A program made the translations under genes and the position numbers. 64,000 bases of DNA, taken from the NCBI GenBank assembly GCA_008638375.1, contig CM018046.1, positions 44,601,706 through 44,665,705 on the forward strand, in the 5' to 3' direction. The notes below the pieces were generated by a model. That model was not told the DNA's origin, did not search any database, and saw only the letters and a list, made by a program, of their open reading frames with translations. Position 1 is the first letter of the stretch; each line of letters begins with the position of its first letter. The DNA comes from Nyssa sinensis (taxonomy: Eukaryota; Streptophyta; Magnoliopsida; Cornales; Nyssaceae). Positions 11,901 to 22,050 of the stretch are shown piece by piece.

Positions 11901-12168
11901 AGCGCACAAACAGATCCAAAAAGAGGAAATAACAAGAAGATGGTTAAAATGAAATATGACTATATGTATAGATGGAGAGAATGTAGAGAGAGATCCATAC
12001 GAATTCTTTGACGATGCCCTTGTAGATGAAGATTGGTACGGCGATGCCGAATAAGCCAACGAGGGCGAAGTTGCGGCGAGTCCACCTGAAGTTGTGCTCC
12101 AGGTTCTCCCTCGCAGCGCCCCACTCCTCTATGAACCTGTTCTTGTTAGCCTCCATTCCTCCACCCAT
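5969..12168 (-). CDS. NADH dehydrogenase complex I subunit NDUFB4/B15-like (two exons)
   Basis: This is a small accessory subunit of mitochondrial complex I in the inner-membrane arm. Exon 1 is 12168..12001 (56 codons) and exon 2 is 6016..5969 (15 codons plus stop), giving 71 aa, the length I recall for the Arabidopsis homologue At2g31490. Exon 1 starts MGGGMEANKN, carries the family signature NLEHNFRWTRRNFAL and one hydrophobic segment at about residues 35-50 (LVGLFGIAVPIFIY). Exon 2 reads HMQDEDAGRPYRKFL. The junction is phase 0, with donor GTATGG after codon TTC and acceptor GTGACAG before CAT. An in-frame ATG 48 bp upstream (12216) exists, but the family start is MGGG. The 5,984-bp intron holds LINE, MITE and SINE debris. 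The product call rests on remembered family sequence. Confidence 0.9.
6017..6949. other. Intron sequence of the NDUFB4-like gene, no inner gene
   Basis: This is the part of the 6-kb intron next to the last exon. It is AT-rich with no coding similarity on either strand. Confidence 0.5.
6950..8205 (+). mobile_element. Truncated LINE, 3' part, interrupted by a MITE
   Basis: Broken frames read as the C-terminal part of a plant L1-type reverse transcriptase with its zinc-binding tail. At about 6996-7180 one sees SFYHALCGGEQRGFSWEAIQ followed by FLGWTATSGKILTIDNL, then INHLLLHCPA at about 7198-7228. After the MITE at 7228-7691 it resumes with VAGQLW. The last part (about 7990-8205) is the non-coding 3' tail, repeated at 10321-10525. 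Stops and frameshifts show it is dead. It lies in the NDUFB4-like intron, opposite to the gene's direction. Confidence 0.75.
7228..7691. mobile_element. Mutator-like MITE, copy 2, nested in the LINE
   Basis: The left end reads ATGAAGCACGGACACCGACAC and the degenerate right end GTGTCCTTGCTGGTGCCTCTTAG. The core (about 7435-7595), with phrases such as GATGATTAAATGAAGAAATTCTTC and TTCTTAATAATATTTTTGTG, matches the copy at 53632 in the same orientation. It splits the LINE zinc-tail motif HCPA from its continuation VAGQLW, so it inserted after the LINE did. A clean 9-bp duplication is no longer visible. Confidence 0.65.
8206..8459. other. Intron filler, no gene seen
   Basis: An AT-rich stretch between the LINE tail and the following higher-GC block. 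Nothing recognisable. Confidence 0.4.
8460..9545. mobile_element. Possible decayed LTR-retrotransposon fragment
   Basis: This block is clearly richer in G and C than its surroundings, without any intact frame. At about 9190-9345 it has a promoter-like layout seen in plant LTRs: a GC-moderate region, then a weak TATA-like CTATAGATAGC and a downstream CCCCGAACATC. A C17 tract followed by an A18 tract lies at 8951-8985. The call rests on composition and layout only; no protease, integrase or reverse transcriptase motif was found. Confidence 0.3.
9990..10318. repeat. Tandem duplication, about 155-bp period
   Basis: The unit 9990-10144 is repeated at 10145-10318. Both begin CCCTCCTCATCTACTCTACA and both contain GGCCACCAAACCAA and CTTCCCATCTAGCA. 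The second copy carries a short insertion (GATAGAGAGACAAAGCAATT region). Non-coding, inside the NDUFB4-like intron. Confidence 0.8.
10321..10525 (+). mobile_element. Solitary LINE 3' tail
   Basis: This is close to identical in order and wording to 7990-8210: TTCTTGGCAATACGAGGGTG, GTCTCATATTTTGCCTATA, CTAGTGTACATGGGAGCACC, AGAAAATACTTTTACTTATC. It represents a 5'-truncated copy of the same LINE family, or a duplicate of that tail. Confidence 0.65.
10530..10615 (-). mobile_element. tRNA-derived SINE head
   Basis: Read on the minus strand it starts TTGGTGCAGTGGTAAAATGC, a good RNA polymerase III A box, followed about 30 bp later by the B-box-like GAATTCGAGTTTG. The body beyond this is short and no target duplication was found. 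Confidence 0.45.
11140..11245 (-). mobile_element. tRNA-derived SINE, family also at 58575
   Basis: On the minus strand it runs from CAAGCTCTAGCTTGGTTGGT through CCTCCCCATATGGGAGGCTG and a decayed B box to the tail TTTACCTATCAAAAAATT. The order of these blocks matches the copy at 58575-58700, whose B box (GGTTCAAGTTTCC) is better kept. Confidence 0.55.
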
Positions 12169-12299
12169 CTTTTCGATCTTCTCACTAACCTGCCGGTTCC
12201 CTCCCTCTACCCGCACGTCTCACTCTCCTTAGTCTTTTCTTCTCGCTCTGGAGTCTAAAAGCCAATAGGCCCAATACTGATGGGTCTGTTGTTTTGTTG

Positions 12300-14414
12300 G
12301 TCGGCTGATTCTACGGGCTGTTTGGTTGCGACGGTGATCTTATCCTTATGCCATTGCAACCAAACAGCAAACAAAATGTTGGTTCATGTTTCTTCCTCAT
12401 TTTAAGGGCCTGTTTGGAAGTTTTGGATTATGAAGATAGAATCAATTGTACTATCTTGTGTTATAAAATATAAAATATTTATTATTATAGAGAATGTTGA
12501 GTCCTTTTTCTTTTTAACTTTTTTATTTTTGTCATATATTGTTGTGTATACTTATTCAACTATTCGATTATGAAAAGTACTTCAACTGATTTATGATATA
12601 TTGGTTTACAATCTTGAGCATGAATAACTTTACACGTAAGTATATAAGTCTTTTTGATAACCACAATTAGCATATAATTTTTAACCATACAACCATATGT
12701 ATAGCTTGAATTAGTAAAAGTACAAGTGCTTCAAGCATCTATGGTCTTGTGTCACTTAAAAGTTAAAAATGTCAAGCATTTTATTTATTTTTATTTATTA
12801 ATATACGGTCGAAATTTTTATAAGTAATATTTAATAAGTTAATAATCTCTAATAATTATTAATAATAATAATAATAATAATCTCTAATAATTAATCAAAT
12901 TTTAAGGAATCAGTTTGGTTTCATGGGTTATAATTAATAATTTTAACATCTAATAATTAATATTTTAAAAAAAAATTATTTATATTATTAATTATTAGAA
13001 AAATAAAATAGTTACATATGTAATTATATATATCCCATATATGACATGTCTTGATAATTCTATTATTAATTTAACATGACTAAAGTCAAAAGTATTGTAA
13101 GTGAGAAAACTTATAATATCTAAAAACACAACTTTTTTACTTGAAAATAAAATTGGAAGTTTTTTTACTCATTAAGTTAAGTATTATATGTATTTTTTTT
13201 TTATAAAAAACCTAAAATGTCGTTAGAAAGTTGCATATTAGATCGTATTTTTTTTTCCAAGATTATTTATATGTAAGAAATACTTATTGATTTATAAAAA
13301 TATGAGAAAACTTAATTATTAATAATTAATAAAATTTTAAGCTCTCGTATTTATTAATTATAAGAGAATTGACTGTATAACTTACTCAATCCAAAGGGTC
13401 ATTTTCAAAAAATCAAAATCAAAATTATATTAATAATCTATACAGCAAAAATAGAAGAATGTAAGAAGTTTTATAATATGAGCTACTATATCTCATTACA
13501 TTTTTGTATAAATTAGAAAAAAAATCAAATTTCTTGAAATGCTTGTTACTTGAAAGTTGATCAAGTAAGCTCATATTATTGGTTGTGATCCAATATATTA
13601 AGATTAATATACCTTAGTTACACGCAATGAGTAAAATATTGATAAAAATATATATATTTTAAGTCCAAAAATATGATTATATTGCAATTATATATCAATG
13701 TCATAAAATTATTTTTAAAAAAAATAAAACTGCCTTCAACATGATTTTCCCACTCCTCCTACCATCAACATTATCTCCCTAACGAAATATTACATATATA
13801 ATTTTGTATATATCTCTCTAAGCTAACCAAACAGTACATATACACACACTGGAATTTATTGTGTGTCTCATTAAATTACACTATATATATAACAACTATA
13901 TATAGATAGATATTTGTATCTTTATTTATAGCTTTGTAATTGTCATATGCCTAGATAGGAGGCCCAAGATGCAATTCTCATTGATTTTGGCACCCAACCA
14001 TCTCATATATATATATTAGTTGGATGCTCACATTATGTGTGGTCCTAATCTTTGTCATTTATGTTATAAAAAAATTATATGACTGAATTGTAAATTCGTA
14101 AATAAATAATAAAAAATGTATAAAATGGTTCATCAAAATATAAATGACAAGTTTATAAATATAAAAAATAAAAAATAGATAAAACATTCATAAAAAAAAA
14201 CAATCAATAATCTTGTAAATAATAATAGATTAGTAAATAAAGGAGAAAAACACAAATTAAGTATGATGGGACAACACTAGAAATTAGACATAATAATAAG
14301 ATACACAAAATAAATAACAATAGATTAACGAGTGACAAGGTGAAGAGTAGGATCATAGATCATTATTTAACCACAACAAACAATTCTCATTTTTATACAA
14401 ATAATAGATAAAAG

Positions 14415-14451
<37 letters not shown>

Positions 14452-14682
14452 GTGTGTGTAACAATCACAAACAATTGATTAAATTCTTTAGGATCAAGTT
14501 GGTGAGATCGATGATTCATCACATGTGGATCCCACCTCTACTCACCTTACATAGAGACTCTTCATTTCAAGTGAAATAGAAAAACATGAACACTTTTACG
14601 AGGGATGATGTCTGGCTTGTTTTTTAGGGATGGTGGCAACTGGTAAGGTTTTGCATTGTTGGTCATTTCTCTACAATTGAAT
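12300..14682. other. Intergenic AT-rich DNA, no gene seen
   Basis: No coding similarity on either strand. A small inverted pair, TGTTTGGTTGC at about 12319 and GCAACCAAACA at about 12356, and a GGGCCTGTTTGG phrase at about 12407 look like transposon-end debris. Further on the DNA is almost all A and T, with TAATTATT repeats and a (TA)n run near 14417-14446. Confidence 0.5.
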
Positions 14683-14938
14683 GATATGATTTTAAATTAA
14701 ATAGCTAGTTTGGATGATATAATAATGCGTGTTAGAAATAATGAGTTTTGACAATAATAATTTGGTTATCTTTGAACTAAAATTATAGTACGTTCCACAC
14801 ATTAATTTTGGATATGATTTTAAATTAAATAGCTAGTTTGGATGATATAATAATGCGTGTTAGAAATAATGGGTTTTGGGAATAATGATTTGGCCATATT
14901 TGAGCTAAAATTATAGTGGGTCCTACACATTAATTTTG
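14683..14938. repeat. Tandem duplication, 128-bp period
   Basis: The unit 14683-14810 is repeated at 14811-14938. Both begin GATATGATTTTAAATTAAAT and share GATATAATAATGCGTGTTAG and ACACATTAATTTTGG. The copies differ at only a few positions, so the duplication is fairly recent. Non-coding. Confidence 0.85.
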
Positions 14939-15180
14939 GTGGGTCTATATAAAAATGTGTTTTCCTCTATTAAGAAATATGCATTCTGTGCTTCAGTTTT
15001 GAAAGAGCTTCAAGTCACTGCTTTCTGATTTGTTGTGCACTGAAGTTTGAGTGTTTCACCTTCAAGTACGTTGATCATTGTGTCCTGGGAGACGGACGAC
15101 CAAGAGCTCGTAAGCACCAGTACAAGGACCGTAATTCGTCTTGATCCTCTAGTTTTTCAGTTTCTGTAAGTATTTACAGA
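14939..15180 (+). other. Promoter-like and leader-like block, possible LTR remnant
   Basis: A TATA-like CTATATAAAAATG at about 14945 is followed by about 200 bp of average-GC sequence (including GGGAGACGGACGACC) that stands out from AT-rich flanks, then a possible splice donor CTGTAAGTA at about 15168. No protein frame follows. It could be the R-U5 part of an old LTR or the 5' leader of a lost gene. Confidence 0.3.
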
Positions 15181-15405
15181 TTTTATTTTTCTTATACTGC
15201 AATCTCTGGTTTTATAGTTTTCTGTTTCTGTTTTGGAAAATTATTATACTGTTTTCCTTTTAAAACCATTTTCTATAAGTTTCTGTTTTTTGTAAATTTT
15301 CAAACAACAGATTCTGTTTTCTTAAAACAGTTTCTAATTTTTTCTTTCATTTGGTAAAACTGTTTTGATAAATTTAGATTAACAGTGCGTCTCTCTCTCT
15401 CTCTT

Positions 15406-15436
<31 letters not shown>

Positions 15437-15494
15437 TACATATATTAAAATTTGAATTTTGAGATTTGGAAATTGAATTTTAATTGTTACGGCC

Positions 15495-15722
15495 AGTTAA
15501 TTAAGAAAACTGACAAAAAAGAGTAGTGTAATTTTAACAATGTCAAGAAAAGTCATTATATTTATTAGGACTTTTAGAAGAGATTAGTGTAATTATCCAT
15601 TTTAAGAATAGTTAATTAAGAAGATTGACAAAAAAGAGTAGTGTAATTTCAACAATGTCAAAAGAAGCCATTGTATTTGTCAGGACTTTTAGAAAAAGTT
15701 AGTGTAATTATCAATTTTAAGA
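15495..15722. repeat. Tandem duplication, 115-bp period
   Basis: The unit 15495-15609 is repeated at 15610-15722. Both start AGTTAATTAAGAA and share GACAAAAAAGAGTAGTGTAA, AGGACTTTTAGAA and TTAGTGTAATTATC. The last phrase also occurs in other repeats of the window (about 23413 and 62820-63440). Confidence 0.85.
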
Positions 15723-18400
15723 TATGATTATTAAAAAAATTTTAGTTTTTTTCTTTTTAAGAAAAAAAACTAAATTATGAAACATAATTTTGTACTTATT
15801 ACAAAAATTAAAAAAAAAAATATTAAATGGTAGCATAATCTTTTGACATTGTACATGGAATTTGTGATTTTTTCTTTACGAAAAAAACAAAAAATATCAG
15901 TGTCTTAAGTACAATTAACTAGTTAAAGAAAAATTATAAAATCTTTTTCTAATTAATATTAAATAAGTCAATAATTTTTAATAGTTAATAAATTCTTAAG
16001 AAATCGACTTGGTTCTATGCTAAATAATTAATAATTCTATTACCTGACATATAATTAATATTTTTTTTCAAAACAAATCTTTAAATAGTAATTATTAGAG
16101 AAATAAAATAGTTATATATTTACTTATATATATATTCTATTTATGATATATCTTGGTAATTATATTTATTAATTATGTATAATTAAAATTTAAAGTATTA
16201 TAAGTAACAAAAATTATGACATAAACAAACGTAACAAGAAACACAACTTTTTCAATTTAAAAAGATATTAATTTTTTTTAAGTTTTAAGTTAAATATTAT
16301 ATATATTTTATATAAAAGATCATATTGTAATTAAAAAATTATGTATAAGATTTTATTTTTATACAAAAAATCATACACACATAGAGATTTGTTTTTAAAA
16401 ATAAAAATATAAAAAAATTTAATAATTAAATTTTTTTATCTCTCAAATTTATTAATCATAAGAGGATTGAAAATAGATGAATGCCACAGCTTTATCACTG
16501 TCACAAAAAATGCTACTGGTATGTTGATTTTTAATCCTTTCAAAATGAAAGAAAAGGGAAAAGAAATAGAGAAAGAAAATTTAAAAAAACCATTGACTTT
16601 AAAGTAAAATAATAAACAAAACAATAGGAAAAAAAATCATAAAAACTGTAGGGATCATATGGAGGAGGAGGGGGTACAGTAGGGGAAGGTGTACGTTACA
16701 TGCAGTAGAGTAGGACAAGGCGTACGTTACTGCATGCGAGAGTACGTTATGTACGTTACAAGAAATATACCAATGTTTATCATTTTTTAAAAATTTTTAC
16801 AAAAAACATTGTTAAATTTATTATAATCTCTCTTAATTTATCTCTTATATATATATAAATTTTATTGCTTTGTTATTATTATTTTTTTACATTTTTTCAT
16901 GCATTTATTTTAAAAATATATTTATAGGAAATTGAAAAAAATAATTTTGTTGAGCACTCAAAAAAAATTATATAGGAATACAAGTATATATTTTTTAAAA
17001 TAAAAACATAATATAATTATATTCAATCTTTTTATTTCCTTGATTGTTCAACATATAATTGAGATATTCAATATCATACGAGACTTTATTTTTCATCCAA
17101 TTTGATATTTTTATTCGATTGTCCAAACAAAACTTAAAATAAATACATACTTTTTTATAGATAGACACACACGCACGTACATATTTTGTTCAAATAAATT
17201 AAAATGCGGCTGCGTTTGGTTAGTGTTTCAAAACCTGTTTCATGGTTTCCGAAAATTCAATTCGTGTTTGGTTAGGATTTTTAAATGTTGTGTTTCAAAA
17301 ACTGATTTTGAAAATTCATCTTCCTCTTTTTTGAAAATTTTCAAAATCTTCATCCCTCCATTTCTCTATCTCCTCTTAATATCACCCGCCGTCCACGACA
17401 AACCCACCCATTTTTTATCGCAATCTCTCATTGACCTCTGCCTACAACGACTAAACACGGTCACTAGAGGGGGTGTCGGGCGTTGTTGCTCCATTGTTCT
17501 TGTTGTTGTTTGGAGAGGGAAGGAGAGAAAGAGAAAGAAGAGGTGGTTGTCGGTGAAGCTTGGTGGTCACGGTGGTATCTTCGGATGGGTGTTAGTGGTA
17601 TACGTCGGTGAGCTGGTGTGGGAGGTGGGTGGTGGCGCTATGTTGTGATGGAGGTGAGTGGTGGTATTTGTGGATGCCTAATAGAGAGGGAGTGAGAGAT
17701 AAGATTCTTTTGGGTTGGGATTTAATGTAACACATGATTTGTGAGCTCATTTGACTTAACCATAAAAGTTTTGACTGTTGATGTCTTTCTTGTATGAGGT
17801 TTCATCACGGTGATTAACATGTGTTAATATTAGTATATAAAAAAGGTGAAGAAATTTTTTTTTTTTGAATTATATCCAAACATATTTTCTTTTTTAAATT
17901 TAGCTTATCATATCTAAACGTCTTTTCACAATTTTTAAAAAATTAATTATAAAATTCTGAAATATATTTAAAAATTATTTTATAAAAAATCATATTTAAA
18001 TTATCCAAGCGCACATCTCTCTCATCTTTATAAGTGAACTAATGACTATCTGCGTTAGTGGACTTACGTCATTAACTTTTGATAAAGGATAAATATCTAT
18101 ATATATATATATATATATTAGTGGTCTATTTTGGTATTTGTTTTTACTAGTAAAGATCTTCTCTATTATGTCGGTAGAAGCTTAAAATCAAATTACATAA
18201 ATTTTTAAGTCTATCTACTTCCTCTATTTTACAACAATTTTGTAGTTGTAAATCTATATCTATATCTATATATATTTTTTAATTTTATTTTTTATGCGGA
18301 TGAACCTGTGTATATAACGCAGATGAAGACTAGAATTATTTATTAGAATGTGAAGTGTGAGTGATTAATTAAAGGAACTGTACCTTTGGTCCAAAGGAGA
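15723..18400. other. Intergenic AT-rich DNA, no gene seen
   Basis: No supported gene. A cluster of GTACGTTAC motifs lies at 16688-16762. An open frame of 141 codons at 17223-17648 has simple low-complexity content and no family resemblance; its upstream GCGTTTGGTTAGTGTTTC phrase looks like a transposon edge. (TA)n runs occur near 18096-18119. Confidence 0.5.
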
Positions 18401-18799
18401 GATCCAATCGGCAGGTGTTTTTTTTTTGGGTTGTATTGTGACCCAAATGGAGCAGACCTTCACCAGAACCCCACATATAAAATCCCACGTTTCCCTCTCA
18501 ATTTAAGAAGACCAGGGACTCGGTCCAACAAATTTCTCTCTCCAACGACTTTCTCTCTCTAAATCGTCCGTTGATGACAGTTTTCTCTCTCTCTTCTCTT
18601 CTTTTCAGGATTTCGTCATCCTCCTTCATACTCAACGCCGGCTACTTTTCTTCCATTGCAATGTACAGTTTTTTTAATAGTCCCCAAATTGATTACTTCT
18701 TTAAATTGGCCTACTTCGATACTGCATCTTCCGTTTCTTAGAGTCGTTTGACATCTAAGCTCTCATTAGTGTGTCTGACTCTGCGGCCTTTCAGTTAAG
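18401..18799 (+). promoter_or_regulatory. Probable promoter and first leader exon of the epimerase gene
   Basis: A TATA box, TATAAAA, lies at 18476-18482 in average-GC DNA. It is followed by a CT-rich leader (CTCTCTCCAACG, TTTCTCTCTCTAAATCG) typical of plant transcription starts, and a donor site AAG|GTACTC at 18799/18800. The next recognised exon of the epimerase begins at 20988, so I infer a leader intron of about 2.2 kb. The leader contains an upstream frame at 18574-18741 (see separate entry). Transcript data are needed to confirm the link. Confidence 0.45.
18574..18741 (+). other. Upstream ORF of 55 codons in the leader
   Basis: The frame starts with ATGACAGTTTTC and ends at a TAG at 18739-18741, with a second in-frame ATG at 18661. 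The peptide is rich in serine and phenylalanine and resembles nothing I know. It lies between the TATA box and the leader donor site, so if the transcript starts where the TATA box suggests, ribosomes meet it before the epimerase frame. It may be fortuitous. Confidence 0.3.
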
Positions 18800-20987
18800 G
18801 TACTCTTCATTTATTCATTCCTTTATATCTGTCTATTATCCGTTTCTTTTTCTTTGAATCTTTCTCCAAGAAAAAGTTTCTGTTGTTTTGAGAGGTGGTA
18901 TCACTCATTTGCTCATGTGTAGATTCTATTTTCCCGATTTATTTTTTTTATTCTGTGCCTTTTCATGTGAGTTTTGAGCTGTGATCTTCGCTGTTTTGGT
19001 ATTTCAATTTGTATTGGGAGTTTCGTTAGTTGTCAATCTGGTTTTCCGTATATTTCATTCGCTATGTTTTAATTTATATAGTTGTTTATTATATAGCGGT
19101 GGTAATGGTAACATAATTGGGCTGTCAAAGCTTGAGAAGGCAGGTTCTAGTACGAGAGGGGTCACTTTGTGCAAAAATAATGCCAAATATTAGGTCTGTC
19201 TTAGTCTGCGTTTTCTAACACCGATACTGGATAATGATCCTTTTTTCACTTTATGTTGAATCTGGATTTGGGGTTGTGTTCAGTGTTTGATTTTTGGCAT
19301 ATCTAATATAGGTCATCCTTAATTCTGAATTGTTTATATATCTATGTATTTCAATGCATCTCTCCCCACTCTCCACTTATATATTTTTTAATTCCACAAA
19401 TTGTTTGGTTTGATAGGAAAAGGACAGAGTAGAAGAGAATATGAACGATGATTTTCAAAATTTGAATTTTGGGTTTAATTCATATTTATTTTTTAAACAA
19501 ATTTTAAATTTCACTTATTGAGTTTGAATATTTGGTTGTGGTCTGTAGTGATTTTTTGTTTTTGTTTTTGTTTTTTTTAATAATCTCATATGTCATCCCT
19601 TTGTTTTCTCTCTCTTTCTCCCAATTATAATATTCTTTGTTTTGTTATGTATCTTTTATACATCATATGGTTTTGATATGAACAGGAAAGAGTATAGGGA
19701 AGAGGAAAGAATTTTCAACATTTGACAGGAAGGTAGCGAAGTGTTTTTTCCCCTTAGTAAATAATTCTATGTTGTTTCACCTCGGTGTAAAATGATTTTA
19801 TTACTCTTGATGCAAAAATTCATTTTTTTTTCATTTTCTCTCAACTTTTTTTTCCCGATCTTATAGAAAAGACTTGTTAAGAATTTTTTTTAAAACTTTT
19901 ACTCTTTTATTTTATCTCAGACGATAGCTATTGCACAATGAATAGTATTTTAACCTGATCTGTGATCACGGAGGTCATTAAGAGATTTCATATCCTAAGT
20001 TATAATGGTACAAAACTCAATCAACACCTAATGAGATTATTCTCATCAGTAGGTGGTGTTTTCTCATTGACTTTATTCAAGATCATCAAATTTAATCTTT
20101 TTCTTTTGTATGGGCCGCATTGATGATAGTTTTAGGTACATAGCTCTATGCTTGTAATTTAATTGTAATTGGTCCATCTGGGATATCAGATTGGGCTGCT
20201 GGTGCTTCCTAAATTTAGAGATGAAAACACCTGAGACTGCATGAAACTTTTTTTAGCATGAGAACTTTCATAATTGTTATCATTACATGACAAGAGTCAC
20301 AAGATATATGAGAATTTTAATGTTGTAGAAACTACTTCTGTTTGATTGGCAATAAAACCAACTAAAAGAAAATAGTACTAGATTTTAAAAAAACATATGG
20401 CATTGGAATGTTTGTTTGTAAGCATCCAAATGTTCTTTCCCTTATGAATCATAAATTGAATTTACTACAACTGATCAAGGCATACTGGGCTCTCATGGGA
20501 GTTCAATTTATTGAGTTATGGTTTATATATAATCTATCATTTAAAATGGTGCCTGTACAAAAAATGGCAGTCATTATCTCAAGTGTCTGACTGATTGATA
20601 TACTGCCATTTTATGAAATTCTAGAGATGATCCTTTACCATCTTGTGCTGGCTCCAATTTTATTTAATAGCACCATACATGATAATATATCTGTTTTTTT
20701 GAAGGCAATGTAAGACAATGGTGCCTTCCAATTTCAATTAGCACATGACCTAAGAAATTATTCCAATTTGAGAATCGTTGTTGTTAGAGCAAGTATAGTT
20801 GGAAACACTGCTAAATGAGAGCTGCCAACTTGTATTTCTTGGAGCTGCGGTGGAGACGTTCTAGGATTTAGGATGAGATAATTGTGAGAATGAGTGGATT
20901 ACTGGCTTGCATATGTGAAACATGAACTTTTTTGGTAACTCAGTATATAGTATGTTGGGTACTCTTAAGACAACTGTGCATTTGCAG
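18800..20987 (+). other. Inferred leader intron of the epimerase gene
   Basis: T-rich DNA, as plant introns are, with no recognised protein. The family normally has about 20 further N-terminal residues, rich in Arg and Ser and ending in Gly-Gly. I looked for an exon coding them here and could not identify one. Confidence 0.35.
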
Positions 20988-20989
20988 GC

Positions 20990-22019
20990 ATGGATTATGT
21001 GGACTCAAAAAGAAAGAGCAACATTTGTGGCAAAATTCTCTTTGCTGCTGGCATCACCACTCTTTGTATTATTTTCCTCAAACAGTCACCTGATTTCAGT
21101 ACCCCTAGCCAGGTATACCTATGACTCAGTAGGCATATAGAGTGAATCTTGTGACTTTATTTCTAGATTTGACTATGGATTCATCTTGCATTGTTGCCGA
21201 GTATGAATGTACTTTTGTGGTAACAAATATTGGTATTATCTTGGAGAGATTCATGAAAGCATATATCTTATTAATATAATTGTTAATTAGAGCATTACCT
21301 ATAACCCATATATTTGGACACATTCTGTATTCTGATGCATTGTTCCGTCTAAGAAATTGTATGAAAGATGAGATTGTGGAGTAATTATTTTGATTTAGTA
21401 GGCGTTTGGTTCAAACGAAAATGGAAAGTTATTGGATTATGTTTATCAATTTGCAAATCATAAGAAAGTATAAAGCCTATCCATCAGCATATTTATGTTC
21501 AGTCGACTCTCTTTTTTCTTTTAAGTAGAAATGGGGGGAAGTTCTCAATGAAATCATTCTATGTGCATATGACCTAGGTTGGGGTGAAAGATTTTACTTG
21601 GAAGGCTATTTGGAGAACCAAGTTTCCTAGAAGGGTGACATTCTTCACTTGGACTATGGCATGGGGGAATTCTTGACATTAGACAAATTGAAAAAAGAGG
21701 ATTCCGATTGGCCAATAGGTGGAGGAAGAATGCATTAATCACTTGTTTATTCATTGCTTGGTTGCTAGAGTTTAATGGAATCTCCTTTTCTCCCCCCTTG
21801 GTTGTTCTTGGGTAATGCCTAGGGCGGTGGTGGATTTGTTGAAGATGTGGTAAGGGACTTGAGTTACATGTAGTGTGAGGAAAATGTGGAGACTAGTCCC
21901 ACTTTGTAATTTTTGGTATATTTGGATAACTCCCTTAGTAGCTTAAAAGATAAGTCATTGAAATTGCTATACTTTTGGATAATTGAAACTTTCCCTTTTG
22001 TATTGACACTTTTGTTGTT

Positions 22020-22050
<31 letters not shown>

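Noticed and set aside
12169..12216. Upstream in-frame start for the NDUFB4-like protein
   Set aside because: It would add 16 residues not found in the family, whose proteins begin MGGG; the 71-residue length fits the downstream start.
17223..17648. Open frame of 141 codons on the plus strand
   Set aside because: Low-complexity Val/Gly/Trp-rich and basic content in its second half, no family resemblance, no splice or promoter context, and it begins in a transposon-edge-like phrase.
20922..20987. Possible tiny first exon MNFFG joined to the epimerase exon by a 53-bp intron
   Set aside because: The phase would fit, but an intron of 53 bp is below the usual plant minimum and the residues do not resemble the family N-terminus.
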